This document shows, piece by piece, positions 10,701 through 20,929 of a stretch of 64,000 nt of DNA (within the stretch, counting starts at the first letter, position 1; every line of letters starts with the position of its first letter). The notes under the pieces are model-generated. The model was not told the origin of the DNA and searched no databases. It was given only the letters and a program-made list of their open reading frames with translations. Source of the DNA: Trissonchulus latispiculum (taxonomy: Eukaryota > Nematoda > Enoplea > Enoplida > Ironidae); contig JASAND010031913.1 of NCBI GenBank assembly GCA_030248195.1, forward strand, positions 1-64,000, given 5' to 3'. Made by a program: the position numbers and the translations under genes.

Positions 10701-13700
10701 AAGGATAAAAGGTAGGTAGGATGAAAGTTACAGAAACACTAATATAAAACATGAAAATCCAGAATTCTATTGACAATGGAAAAGTAGAGACCATTAAATA
10801 TTAATTTCTTTTGTTAACTGGTTATTTTCAGACAACGGCAGCTCCAGCCGGAAAATCCCAGAGAACTAAAGCTTGTACTTATCGGCTGTTTACTTCATTG
10901 AATAAAGTTTAACGTCAGACAACGGATAATTTTAGTAAAAATTTAAACTAAGGGTGGTAGCCAATTTTTGAGACAAGCAAAACATTCCTAGGGCTGATCT
11001 ATAGATCTGGAACTTTCTCGCTTCCATGGTAAAGACTTATTTGAAGAGATCTGGATCTACCTAGAATATGATTCCAGTAAACTTGATTTAACCAGTAAAC
11101 TGACTCTCAGTCACAAAAACCAACTACCAAAGCTTTGCAACCCATCTTGTAAACAAACCTTTCAGTATCCTAGACAACGCCTGCTTCAAGCACCGGTACA
11201 TGGGAAGCTGAAGCGTTACCTAGTTTGGTAGATTTTAGATTTTGATGATAGGTTGCAGATTAAATATTACACCTAAATTACTCAACACATTGCATAGGCA
11301 TAGCTTTTCCCTTGTGTTTGGGCTACGTAGTGTCACAGCTTTACAATGCTGTGCAAGCTGCCCACCATACATCTGCTTGGCGATGGGATAGTTTCGCCGC
11401 CCCCCCCAGAGTCAGTACTTTTCCGTTTTTTTTGCAAAAACAAGAAAAATCCGTTTTTCTTCTGCAAAAACAGGAAAAATCCGGTTTTCAGTTCACCCTC
11501 CAAAATTCCGCGTCCTACACAAGAAATCTGCTTACCACCCACAAATCTTTGTGTAATGCTTGTGTTGAAGCTCGAAAACAAATAACAACCCGTCGTGATC
11601 ACCTCACCTCTCGGGAATAATGTGTCAATGCAAACTGATTCAGTGAAATATATACAGAAGACGGAGGTTTGAAGAGCAAGTCTTACTTGCATCTCCAAAC
11701 AAAGATTGTGTATATATTAACTTTTGTCCAACTTACCGTGGACTGCACCAAAAAAGTTTAAGAATAGCTGTGAAATAGTAGAAGACTAACTACTAATTTT
11801 CCATTCAAAATTTGTCTAATCTGCTATTCCTCGGCCTTTCTGACACTTATAAGTTGGTGCGGTCCAAGAAATCTATTATACTGGATCACTCTAAACCCGC
11901 CAAGATAATATCGGCTAGAGCACAGTCTTATTCACTCCTGTTCAGATTACTAAAATCTGGTTAGAAATCTTATTATGCACTCTTGGTGAGAGGCAATTAA
12001 TTATGCTCTCAATCAAGAATAGAATCTTGAGTAGGAGCGAAGGAAAATTCTCGGCGATATTAGCTAAAATAGTCCTCAAAGAGAATGTGTGGAGGCTTCG
12101 CCTTCTCACAGAAACTGTACTGCGACTTGAGTTTTACATTTATGGATTAAGCGATAAATTAAGAAGAAAGATTGTTATTAGAAATTATTTTTTTTTTTTG
12201 AGAAGGGCCTAGCAACAGCGGCACACATTGTGGCCATTACGTTGCTGCTCTCCGCAGACCGTTTAAAAATACGGACAAAGAGGCGGAGAAGCGAAGGTCA
12301 AGGACAGAAACATGACCCCCAAGCCAAATCAGACGTACGGTTATTTCAGTTGCACCCAGGTCAACAATGGTTGTCCTGCCAACCACTGTTGACCCCCGCA
12401 TGTCAAGCACAACTAAGATGGCTGAAGACTAACAAAGCTTTCTCGACAGCTTAGGATAAAAAAGAAAAGGCTGCAGAAAGGGATTCGGAAGGGATAGGCG
12501 AGCTCTTAGATAGGAAAGATATGAAAAGTCCGTATTTCTAAAAACGTGTAGGAAATGCGTATATCATGAAATTAGAATTTAATACTAAATACTTTTAATT
12601 TCTTCGAAGAAGAATAAAGTTATTGCAAACATGTAAGTTGAACTGATTCTGCCGAAGGAGACACGGGAACAGACACAGAAGGACCTTTTTCACCCGCCAT
12701 GCCTGTTCCCGATCCCACCCAACAGACTCAGCACTGCTATTAAAGACTGCCTGAAAAACTTGCTCAATGCTAACTTACTCGCTGAACTAGGTATTGCATT
12801 TACTGAAAATTTATATAATGTTTTTTTTATTTGTCAATTCTCACGTTTGATTGCGATGCAGAGACAGGCATGTACCTTATTCACCTGCCATAATCCTATC
12901 TCTGCTCCCAAAGAAATAACAGAAATACCTACTAGGCAAAAGTCAACAAAGCAGGCACGGTGCACTTTGCTGCTTTCTTATCCAATTAACTAGATTGTTA
13001 TGTTATTCAAGACTGTCGTGACCAAATAACAACCCTAGTTTTGATGACTGAAAAAAGTAGTAAACTTAGCTGATGATTGGAGATGATGAATCGACCGATT
13101 CTTTCCTTCTCTGTCCTACTCAGGCCTGATTGCCCAACGCACAGGAGAATGCCTTTACGACTGACTTCCAACTGAAATTACAGTAATGTGATGCAGCATC
13201 ATTAATTGCTGTATAATTGAATAGCTTGGTCTTATTAGGGTGCGCTATTGCTAATCTCAGTTTTCCGAAATTCGGATCTACTACGTTTGATAACACACTA
13301 GCATATCAGTTTGTTGTTACGTGTTGCTCGATTATTCGTTTTATTTTTGTTTTGTTCCGCTTTGGAAACAGTTCCAAAACTTGTTTCCCTTAATTTAAAG
13401 TGACACCTACTGAACGTGGCGAACCATGCTATTTAAATATCCACCTTAAACCTTAAATTCTGAAACATTAACATAAAACGGAAACTTATCTTTTTTGAAG
13501 CCACCACCTCCTCCACGTGGTTGATGAGATCCTCTATTAGAAATTAAATAAAATTAATTACAAGAAAGAAATTTAATTAAGATTACGAGAAATTGTAGTT
13601 TGAGGAGCTTTATAAGACTCATCAGACAAATTAGACGGCATAGTTGATTCTAACTGCAAAAACTGTCGCTGTCAAAAACTAACTGCAATAATAGAAAACT

Positions 13701-14749
13701 GGAACTTTGTTTACAACAGAAAAGTAAAGTTATAATTTATTTCGCTGCAAAACTGAACATTTTCAGCCAAATGCAGTTCCCGCTGGAAACTTTGGAAGGA
13801 CCAGCGATTTGTGATCTTTATTTTAAATTGTTTTGAACAAAATTGGAACAATCTTAACAAACAAAAGTTAGCTAATTGTGGAATGCACATGCACATAGGC
13901 CAGTATTAATATTTACAAAATCTGAAAGCAAAATCTAACATATTATCCATTAAAATGCTAAGGCTCAGGCAAGGTGCCAACTGCCAACTTTGCAAAGTGC
14001 AAAGCGAAGGTGACGGTTATTTTCTTAATTTAAATTGGTTGCAGGATCCAATCAAGTTTTCAACTACTTTTTGTGAGTACAGCTTTGCTCTAAAATTTTG
14101 CAAACAAACGATTGACTCAGACCGCAGAAGAGAAGAAATCTCGCGCCAGCAATGCGGATATTTATGATTAGGATCTTTATTTTTTATTGGTTAGCAGAAT
14201 AAATATGTAGAAGCAACTGAAAATGTGACCGATTAGACTTCGCTTTTGATGACACTTTTCCTAGGAAATTTGATTGAAAATGAAAATTATTGAATAAATA
14301 TCTGCTCAAATATTCAAACTCTGTCCTTAATTTCTAAAAAATAATGAAAACAGTTACAAAGACTAGAGATTATTCAATCTATCCAGCTTTCCAGTTTCAA
14401 CCACGTGTAGAACAATTTTCAAGCTTTAAAATGCCATTTATTACCAAATTATGGGAAGACCGGAACAAAGTGGAACCCAGAATGAACTCACCTAATTTCA
14501 GTTTGAATGCTTGAAGAAAAAATTGGTTAATGGTTTTTGTGAGTTAACCAAATGTTAATTTCGTGCGACTTTCGGTACCCCACAGAATTCGAATGCATCC
14601 CTAGCTTTTTGAAGCAGGACTACAATGATAGATTAGTGGGAAATTTTCCTCAACTTTTCTGAACTCTCATTTTGATTCCAGTAACGTATTGCTTCCTATA
14701 CATTTAGCGTAGCCCGCATCTATATCTCTGTTCCATTGTCCATTCCTTT
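7780..14749. other. Long intergenic stretch, mostly unrecognised
   Basis: No conserved coding signal is seen in about 7 kb; open frames are short and compositionally neutral. It holds a CCGG-rich patch (9262-9352, listed separately), a poly-pyrimidine run near 10125-10155, and a segment around 11312-11640 with a CCCCCCCC run and a GCTTGTGTTGAAGCTCGAAAAC-like motif that recurs in the 7-bp-TSD elements near 39.6 and 59.8 kb. I see no gene in the remainder. Confidence 0.4.
9262..9352. repeat. CCGG-rich palindromic patch
   Basis: Several GGCCGGCC and CCGGCCGG palindromes occur in an otherwise AT-rich region. Similar patches lie at 30518-30870 and 46128-46520, suggesting one family of CCGG-rich elements. 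Confidence 0.5.
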
Positions 14750-14815
14750 GTGGAAATTGGCAGTACCGATCCCACTACAGTCTTGTTGAACAACTGTAAT
14801 AATCGGAATTTCCAC
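14750..14815. other. Compound hairpin at the left edge of the tract
   Basis: Three nested stems: GTGGAAATT (14750-14758) with AATTTCCAC (14807-14815); CCGAT (14766-14770) with ATCGG (14802-14806); and ACAG..TTGTT with AACAA/CTGT (14777-14797). The symmetry along one axis argues for a folded structure. Confidence 0.75.
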
Positions 14816-15134
14816 GGGTTCCTGTATATTTGTAATGAAGTGGGTAAGATCAGGATTCCAAATTCCGCAACAGTCTATCACGACTGACTCTGGGTATCAA
14901 CCACTTCGAGTACACGGAAGGCTGACGCGTTTATCGGTGAGGATAAACTTAGGCACAGGATCTTCGGAAGGTGATTTGTCCAAAACCAAAGATTCCTTGC
15001 GGTCAACCTGGATGGGGTCTAGGCGTGAGTTCGTTTGATGAGAATAGGGATCCAGGGGATATCAGAGACAAGCGGGGTCGACACTTGCCGTTTCTGAATA
15101 GGAGAATCAGGTCTGTATCAAAGAACACTGATTG

Positions 15135-15162
15135 AGAATCTTGATTGCCAAATCAAGATTCT
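15135..15162. other. Perfect 12-bp hairpin
   Basis: AGAATCTTGATT (15135-15146) pairs fully with 15151-15162 across the loop GCCA. A 6-bp hairpin (AATCAG/CTGATT, 15105-15133) ends one base before it. Confidence 0.8.
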
Positions 15163-15760
15163 AGCACGATGATGATGATGTCTTTGTCGGGACCAAGGGT
15201 TCAATTTAAGCACTTACTTGTATACGGGCTATGAATCCAAATCTTGATCGATCCTTATGTCCTAGTCAGTGGATTCAGTATTAGGACACAACAATTTAAT
15301 AACAGTAGCTATGGGAGTATCAGCAATAATAATTATGACAATGAACAAGGAACAGGATTATTATTATAGTGCGTACAGGAAATGAAACTAATTACAAATC
15401 ACAAACTATATGCGGTATAAACAATTAGACAAACAATAGTAGTTTGCCAGAGTTGCCAGTATCTAATTTACCCAAAGTAATTGTTGTTGTTGTTAGGGAC
15501 AAGGTTCCGATGGCTAAACTAAACTCTACTCTATTCCTCTTTCTTTCCTTTCTTGACTAACTGACTAGCAACTTATTGGCCTATTACCAAACTCTATCGT
15601 GTAATCCCTATATGCTTGTGTTCGTGTGATTAGATTATAACTCTTCTACCGTCCTCCTTACTAAAGGACAATACAATATCAATAAGATAAGCTACTTAAC
15701 AATTTAAATTAACTAAATTAAAGGGATTAGTAGTGCAAAGTTTCCGGTCTTTGGGTGAGC

Positions 15761-15790
15761 CCGAAATGCTAGTAACAATAGCACTTTCGG
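15761..15790. other. GTAACAA-loop hairpin with T/AC internal loop
   Basis: Outer stem CCGAAA (15761-15766) with TTTCGG (15785-15790); internal loop T (15767) opposite AC (15783-15784); inner 4-bp stem GCTA/TAGC; apical loop GTAACAA (15772-15778). It has the same layout as the hairpin at 19602-19633 but with unrelated stem bases. Confidence 0.8.
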
Positions 15791-15951
15791 ATGCTATACG
15801 GTTGCCAAGGGTCAAACACAAGGGGGGGTCCGGTTGGGAGTTTCCTGGTCCGTTTATGGGGTTAGTACAGATTAGGTTTAATTTAATCTCTTCTTTAGGT
15901 TCTCTGATTCCGATTGTCTTGAAGAACACTGAACAATTTAGGCCCAGGGGC

Positions 15952-15968
15952 AGGGGGTAACAACCCCT
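15952..15968. other. GTAACAA-loop hairpin, AGGGG/CCCCT stem
   Basis: A 5-bp stem AGGGG (15952-15956) and CCCCT (15964-15968) closes the loop GTAACAA (15957-15963). Confidence 0.75.
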
Positions 15969-16341
15969 TCAATGAGACTGATGATCAACTCAAAAAGATT
16001 CATCTTTTGGAATTTGAAATATAAAGAATCAATTCGTAATTAGTATAGAAATCAGTTTTAGGTTCACGTCGTTAGGTTTTAGGTTCCCCACTGTAGACTC
16101 CGGTGCTGTCCAAAAATCGTCCCTGTCTTAGCTATCAGTCCAGAATACTCAGTTGCCAATGTACCTTCTAGAATCTGATTCCGATCCAATACAGTTCAAA
16201 TTAAGCTTCCAACACTTGGGTCCTGATCCGGACAATCTATCTCACTAATCAAATGTAAAGTCTGAATCGACACTGTGGTCCAAATTGACTGACGTTCAGG
16301 CAACAGATCGGACAGGACGAGACTTCACCGCACCTGAATCA

Positions 16342-16359
16342 AATGGGTTAAAACCCATT
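16342..16359. other. Perfect 8-bp hairpin followed by a tRNA-like T-arm
   Basis: AATGGGTT and AACCCATT are separated by AA. Fourteen bases on, GGTGCGGGATTTGAACCC (16373-16390) looks like the complement of a tRNA 3' half, as in a retroelement primer-binding site, although a PBS would normally begin TGG and this reads AGG. No intact tRNA can be built on either strand. Confidence 0.55.
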
Positions 16360-16553
16360 AATACAAGTTATAGGTGCGGGATTTGAACCCAGCAACCATT
16401 ACTCACATTTTGGCTTTCTGAACTTGAGATAAACTCGTACAAATTGAAATTGTTGTGAAAGTTTGCGATTCAAGCGGATTAACACAAGTTCTGATAATTT
16501 GAGCAAGAACACGCTATTTAAAATTGGTTTTAAGTAAAACGTTAGTTTTCAAG

Positions 16554-16669
16554 ACAATTTCTTGCGTTCTTGTGCAAGAAATTGTGCCTTCGATGTGAAA
16601 CTGTGATTTCAACTTGATTTCTCTTTGTACAGTCTGCTTCTGTACAATTAAAACCTATTACTCGGGTTT
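16554..16669. other. Train of four hairpins
   Basis: In order: ACAATTTCTTGC with GCAAGAAATTGT (16554-16585, 12 bp, 8-nt loop); TGAAA/TTTCA (16596-16611); TTGTACAG/CTGTACAA (16625-16647, 7-nt loop); AAACC/GGTTT (16651-16669). Spacers are 3-13 nt. Confidence 0.8.
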
Positions 16670-16759
16670 GATATACTTTTGGGGTCCTTTAACAGCAGAT
16701 AAGTACCCATTTATTCGGCTAACACAAGAAACATTAAGTTGGTTAAAATGATCAAGTTC

Positions 16760-17049
16760 AGGACCTTTTGTTTTCCGGGTCCTAGCAAGGAAGGTAACAA
16801 CTTCCTATCTTTGATGAGTGTTACTTAATTAGAAAGTGGTTTGCACGTGAGTTTGACGAGAACACAATACTTGAAAGTAAAACTTTTAGTTTTCGCGAGT
16901 TCGAGTAAGGAAGGTAACAACTTCCTGTTCTTAACAGATATTAACAAGTTAGAAGAGAATTAACTTACAATTTCAATGAGAAATGTCATAATTTTGCGTA
17001 GAACCTCTGTTCTTTACTGGGTTCTACCAAGGGAAGGTAGCAACTCCCT
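16760..17049. repeat. Three diverged tandem units, each ending in a GTAACAA-type hairpin
   Basis: Hairpins AGGAAG-GTAACAA-CTTCCT lie at 16788-16806 and 16908-16926, and AGGGAAG-GTAGCAA-CTCCCT (one bulged A) at 17030-17049, spaced about 120 bp. In the first and third units another hairpin stands 3-5 nt upstream: AGGACC/GGTCCT (16760-16783) and GTAGAACC/GGTTCTAC (16998-17027). These upstream stems differ in bases but occupy equivalent places. Confidence 0.75.
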
Positions 17050-17576
17050 ATTTTATGAGTATTAAACGTTGAAGACTAGGTAAATTCACAAAACTGGTGG
17101 TTTTAGTCTTTATTAGAAGATGGTTCTGGTGTCCTATCCATAATACTTACGTAACTGACGGTTGGTTTGCTTATTTCAGGTACATTACCAACTATTGCCT
17201 AATACTAGATAAAGTTGTCAGAATATTAAAACCTGTTATTGTCATTTGTGAATAACTGACATGGATAACTTAGTATCGAACATAAATGGGCAAGGTTGGC
17301 TTTTTTTAACCTTGCTAACCTTTACATAACGGGGTTTGATTGATTTTGCCTTTGAACGTGAACACCGACATGAAATGGTGTTAAGCCGCGGTTGCGGTCA
17401 TTATTAGGAACAGAATATACATCAGATATGGTTGATCTGATTACAAATAGCAATAACAGTATGTTCTGGCTTTAGAAACAAAGATACAACAAATGTAGTT
17501 AAAAACTATACTCACTACAGCTTAATTAGTATTGATTCGACAATGAGACCGACCATTTGGTGGATTCCTGTTCTTG

Positions 17577-17682
17577 CGATTCGTCCGCACTCTTAACAAA
17601 GAGTGGCTTACGCGGACGAATCGAGGATATCCAGATTCGTCTGATGAGGACCTAATACGGAGTCCCCGTGACTCTAGGTCCT
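17577..17682. other. Two large adjoining hairpins
   Basis: A 12-bp outer stem CGATTCGTCCGC (17577-17588) with GCGGACGAATCG (17612-17623) encloses ACTCT-TAACAA-AGAGT, whose loop is close to GTAACAA. Then AGGACCTA (17647-17654) pairs with TAGGTCCT (17675-17682) around an inner GAGTC/GACTC stem. Confidence 0.75.
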
Positions 17683-18422
17683 ATAGCCTTAACCTCATTT
17701 GCATATTTGTTAACCTACCTAAACCTAGATTTCCTACGCAACCAAGTACTCACAAATTTCCAGATATACATACAAGACTTGCACCCTAAAACTACATTAC
17801 TTATTACTACTTTTCCTGCGTACTATAGGAGTTCTGATATAGTTTCGGCACTTCATACAAATTATGCGCACCGAGAATCCATAACCATTCAGACGGTCAC
17901 TTATCCGAATACAACTGACAATTACATTACGTGAAACATTCATACAAGGATCCTAGGTAATCTAATATTGAACTACGTAACCCTATTTGCTAATTAGACA
18001 CAATCATGCAACATTTATGTAACACCTAAACTAATAGCCACTTATACCTTACTTATGTAACGTTTAAACTAGAATACACTCATATTACTAGAAATGCAGT
18101 CGTTCATGTGGATCACACATACGTTTCATTCCTGCTTAATATCTGAGTCTTGATCACTCCAGCGATGCTCACAACCTTCGTCAGACAGAAGGAGTTTCCG
18201 CGAGTCAACGCACATACAGTCATGCGAGCCAATACAATGCCATTCATACAATTCTCACATACACAACCATTCAATTTCTTAGGTAAACACTTATCTAACT
18301 AATCCTAAAAACAGACATAATTACAAACAGTCTAAACAAAATTTAACTCTACTTATGACCTACGCTACTAGCTATTATTTCAAACATACTGAAATAACTA
18401 AATTTTAGCGAGAATTTGTTAT

Positions 18423-18531
18423 GAGTTTTAGGTATCTAAAACTCGATTTATAGCGCAGAACTTTAGTAATTTTGTGAAGTTTGAAATTTTGTGAAAGCCA
18501 TGTGAGTAATGATTGCTAAGCAATCATTACT
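18423..18531. other. Two perfect hairpins
   Basis: GAGTTTTAG-GTAT-CTAAAACTC (18423-18444, 9 bp), and a 13-bp stem AGTAATGATTGCT (18505-18517) with 18519-18531 around a single A. Confidence 0.8.
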
Positions 18532-18783
18532 AAACAAAACCACTATTAAACAAAACTACTGATAATAACTAAATTAATTAATGGGGAAGCCGGTCATTCC
18601 CCGTGAAACGCTTAATTATTAACTATGTAAAAGGAACAAGAAATTATTTTAGGAATTCTGTTTTAAAACTTGTTTGTGCGTTTTTAGATGACCTATTACT
18701 TTTAGTTACCGACCTACGACAAACAATACAAATTACAAACAGTGATTTTAAGGCTTAACAAAGCCTGAGGTTAAAACAATATG

Positions 18784-18895
18784 GCCGGCAACTCCTAGTT
18801 GCCGGCTGTGGGGTAAGTATTCCTATTAATTAACTCAATAAAAATAGGGTCGTAGTAAAGGGACCCTCTAACTCAAACTTAGGGATTGGGTCCCC
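18784..18895. other. GCCGGCAACT hairpin and GGGACCC hairpin
   Basis: GCCGGCAACT (18784-18793) pairs perfectly with AGTTGCCGGC (18797-18806) over loop CCT. GGGACCC (18861-18867) pairs with GGGTCCC (18889-18895). Confidence 0.8.
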
Positions 18896-19096
18896 ACTTA
18901 ATAATCCCATATTCTACTTTAAAACCCCAATTTTGGGTCAAAAGGACCTTGATAAAAAAAGGTAGAAAATCATGGTCGTGGCTTGACCAAAAGTGCAAAT
19001 AAAATAACAGAATAAATGAATGAAATAATCGGCGGTGGAGGTCAGCAAACCTCGATATACAGAGAGTGTCGGCACGAAAAACAGAAAAACAGAAAT

Positions 19097-19151
19097 AGGG
19101 ACAATTCTCAAGACCTCCATCGAACAGGAGGGGTTTACATGAGCTGTCCCT
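19097..19151. other. Nested hairpin
   Basis: Outer AGGGACA (19097-19103) with TGTCCCT (19145-19151); inner CCTCC (19114-19118) with GGAGG (19127-19131). Confidence 0.6.
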
Positions 19152-19242
19152 TTATTAAAATAATAAAATAATAAAATAACAATAAAAATAAAGAAGAAAT
19201 AAAAGTGGCTCAAGAGCCCACACATGCTAGAAAACTAAAGAA

Positions 19243-19447
19243 TGGCCTCAGGCCCAATAAATGGAAAAAGTGGGGCTCGCTGGCCCAAAATGCGTATAAA
19301 AATTGGCCCATTGGCCTCAAAAGTGTATAGAAAAAATGGCCCGCAGGCCCCAAAAAATGTATAGAAAAATGGCCTGAAGGCCCCAATAGTCATATGATAA
19401 AAATTGGCCCAAAGGCCTAAAAATGCTAAAAAATGGCCAAAATGGCC
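19243..19447. repeat. Ladder of GGCC-spacer-GGCC mini-hairpins
   Basis: GGCC pairs separated by 3-5 nt occur at 19243, 19304, 19338, 19371, 19406 and 19435, mostly about 30 bp apart. The spacers differ (TCA, CATT, CGCA, TGAA, CAAA, AAAAT) and the linkers are A-rich with recurrent TGTATAGAAAAAA-like text. Confidence 0.75.
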
Positions 19448-19540
19448 TCTGAAATCCTAGCGTTTTTTTCTCAGTTCGTGGCCAGGTATAGAAGACCTAT
19501 TCGGCCCTAGTTTGGGAGCGTTCGCTGTTTATACTCAATT

Positions 19541-19566
19541 CTTTTCTGGCCCGAAGGCCAGAAAAG
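19541..19566. other. Perfect 11-bp hairpin with CGAA tetraloop
   Basis: CTTTTCTGGCC (19541-19551) and GGCCAGAAAAG (19556-19566) close a CGAA loop. Confidence 0.8.
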
Positions 19567-19591
19567 TACTACTTTTGACCTAACCAGGGAA

Positions 19592-19638
19592 GTGCGTTGT
19601 ATTCCCTATGCAGGTAACAACTGCACTAGGGAACGCAC
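19592..19638. other. Long GTAACAA-loop hairpin with T/AC internal loop
   Basis: GTGCG/CGCAC outermost (19592-19596 with 19634-19638), then TTCCCTA (19602-19608) with TAGGGAA (19627-19633), internal loop T (19609) opposite AC (19625-19626), inner stem GCAG/CTGC and loop GTAACAA (19614-19620). Confidence 0.8.
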
Positions 19639-19653
19639 AAAGGGAGGGGGGAA

Positions 19654-19828
19654 GCAACCGCTCTCGGTTGCACTCAAGCGAACACTGATTTGAAAATAAA
19701 ATTTTGGACCGAGCTGACAGTTTTGCTGACAGCTCGGTGACAGGTCATTAGCGAGACCTGGAGCTCGCTTCTTCTTTGATTTTAAGGCAAAGCTTCTAGA
19801 AGATTCTAGAACCTTCTAGAAGCTTGCC
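19654..19828. other. Train of four hairpins
   Basis: GCAACCG-CTCT-CGGTTGC (19654-19671); ACCGAGCTG/CAGCTCGGT (19708-19738); CAGGTC/GACCTG (19741-19760); and a 16-17-bp stem GGCAAAGCTTCTAGAAG (19786-19802) with CTTCTAGAAGCTTGCC (19813-19828). Confidence 0.8.
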
Positions 19829-20216
19829 ACCTTTTACGTGTGCTGCGCTGCAGCGGGCTGACCCAGCTGGTCGTTGGGGGTGAAAATTAATGAGATTTTG
19901 GATTTATTGCCCCCCAACTGACCCAATTTTGATATATTTTGGGGGCCGAAACTTGGCGAAATTTTGCGAAACTTTTGCTAACACATAAACACAACCAAAG
20001 GGAATACTTTATGAAATTTCGTAACTTTGATGAATTATTACACAAGAAATATAATTTTCTAGAAGCTACAATTTATATTGTAATAATCTACGTACTTATC
20101 TACGTATACCTAGCTACTTATATTTATATATTAATTATTATCGAGGGAGCTAAGCCCCCTCTAAACCCAATGACTTGGGCTTATCCTACTATTTTCCTTT
20201 TCTTTTCTTGTTGTCC

Positions 20217-20461
20217 TTGTCCTCGGCCAAAAGTTCAAGCGAGGACAACTGCTAGGCCCAGAAGAAAGAGGCCTAGCAGAGAGAAAGAAGAGAAAGAGGG
20301 AAAGGGGAACAACACCTGACTCAGGTGTAGTCTGGGAGGTAGACAACCTCCCAGACAATGAAAAAGGAAAGGGTTTGACTTAAGTCAAACTAAAAAAGAA
20401 AACCAATTTTAGAACACTCCTTTTTGGAGTGGTAAGATTACGACACAAAAAGTAATCTTAC
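20217..20461. other. Train of seven abutting hairpins
   Basis: TTGTCCTCG/CGAGGACAA (20217-20248) is followed with no gap by CTGCTAGGCC/GGCCTAGCAG (20249-20279); then ACACCTGA/TCAGGTGT (20312-20328); GTCTGGGAGGT/ACCTCCCAGAC (20330-20356); the 18-nt palindrome GTTTGACTTAAGTCAAAC (20373-20390); CACTCC/GGAGTG (20415-20431); and, with no gap, GTAAGATTAC/GTAATCTTAC (20432-20461). About half of the bases are in perfect stems. Confidence 0.85.
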
Positions 20462-20912
20462 AAAAACATTTTTCTTTATAACTTTCTTATTATTGGGAGT
20501 TGAAAAGTCGGGTTTGGATTTTTCGAATCAGTATCAAATTCTCTTTCATATAAGCCCAAGTCATTTTTCGACCAAAAATATCAAAATTAACTAATTACTA
20601 CCTAACTAACGCATAATTATTACTAATTAACCCTACCTAACTACGTACTTAGCTATTTTGCACTTAGTATTGAACCATCTTCCAATATTAGTTGTTCTAG
20701 ATGTACATTTCCATTTTATAGGCAATTTTACGACTAATTTTTGCCTTAATTATGCACATAAACTTTGTGTTTTAGGTTTATGACTTCCTGCTGACTAACA
20801 TGTGAGCGTTAGTGATTAAATTATCTTGACGGGGAGGGCTATACTTGACTATTATGGGAGATACTCACCAATTCACCTAAGTTTAGTTTAGTTGTCGATT
20901 GTTATCTTCGTG

Positions 20913-20929
20913 TGGAGGTAACAACTCCA
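20913..20929. other. GTAACAA-loop hairpin, TGGAG/CTCCA stem
   Basis: TGGAG (20913-20917), loop GTAACAA (20918-20924) and CTCCA (20925-20929), with TTATC/GATAA as a possible outer stem. Nearby GGTGAAG/CTTCACC (around 20970-20990) is another 7-bp hairpin. Confidence 0.7.

Noticed and set aside
11312..11698. Overlapping open frames of about 100-120 codons on both strands
   Set aside because: No family signature; includes a C homopolymer and a repeat-derived motif, and frames overlap on opposite strands.
16320..16460. Possible tRNA gene on the minus strand from GGGTTCAAATCCCGC
   Set aside because: Only the T-arm is present; no matching 5' acceptor strand, D-arm or anticodon arm within tRNA distance.
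17638..17682. CTGATGAG resembling a hammerhead ribozyme core
   Set aside because: No GAAA core follows the presumed stem II; the sequence instead forms simple hairpins. Similar CTGATGA hits at 51711 and 54188 also lack a pairing stem II.
20161..20319. Basic C-terminal tail of a 126-codon frame at 19939-20319
   Set aside because: It lies across consecutive hairpins; the Lys/Glu/Arg richness follows from purine-rich stems, and no homology is recognised.
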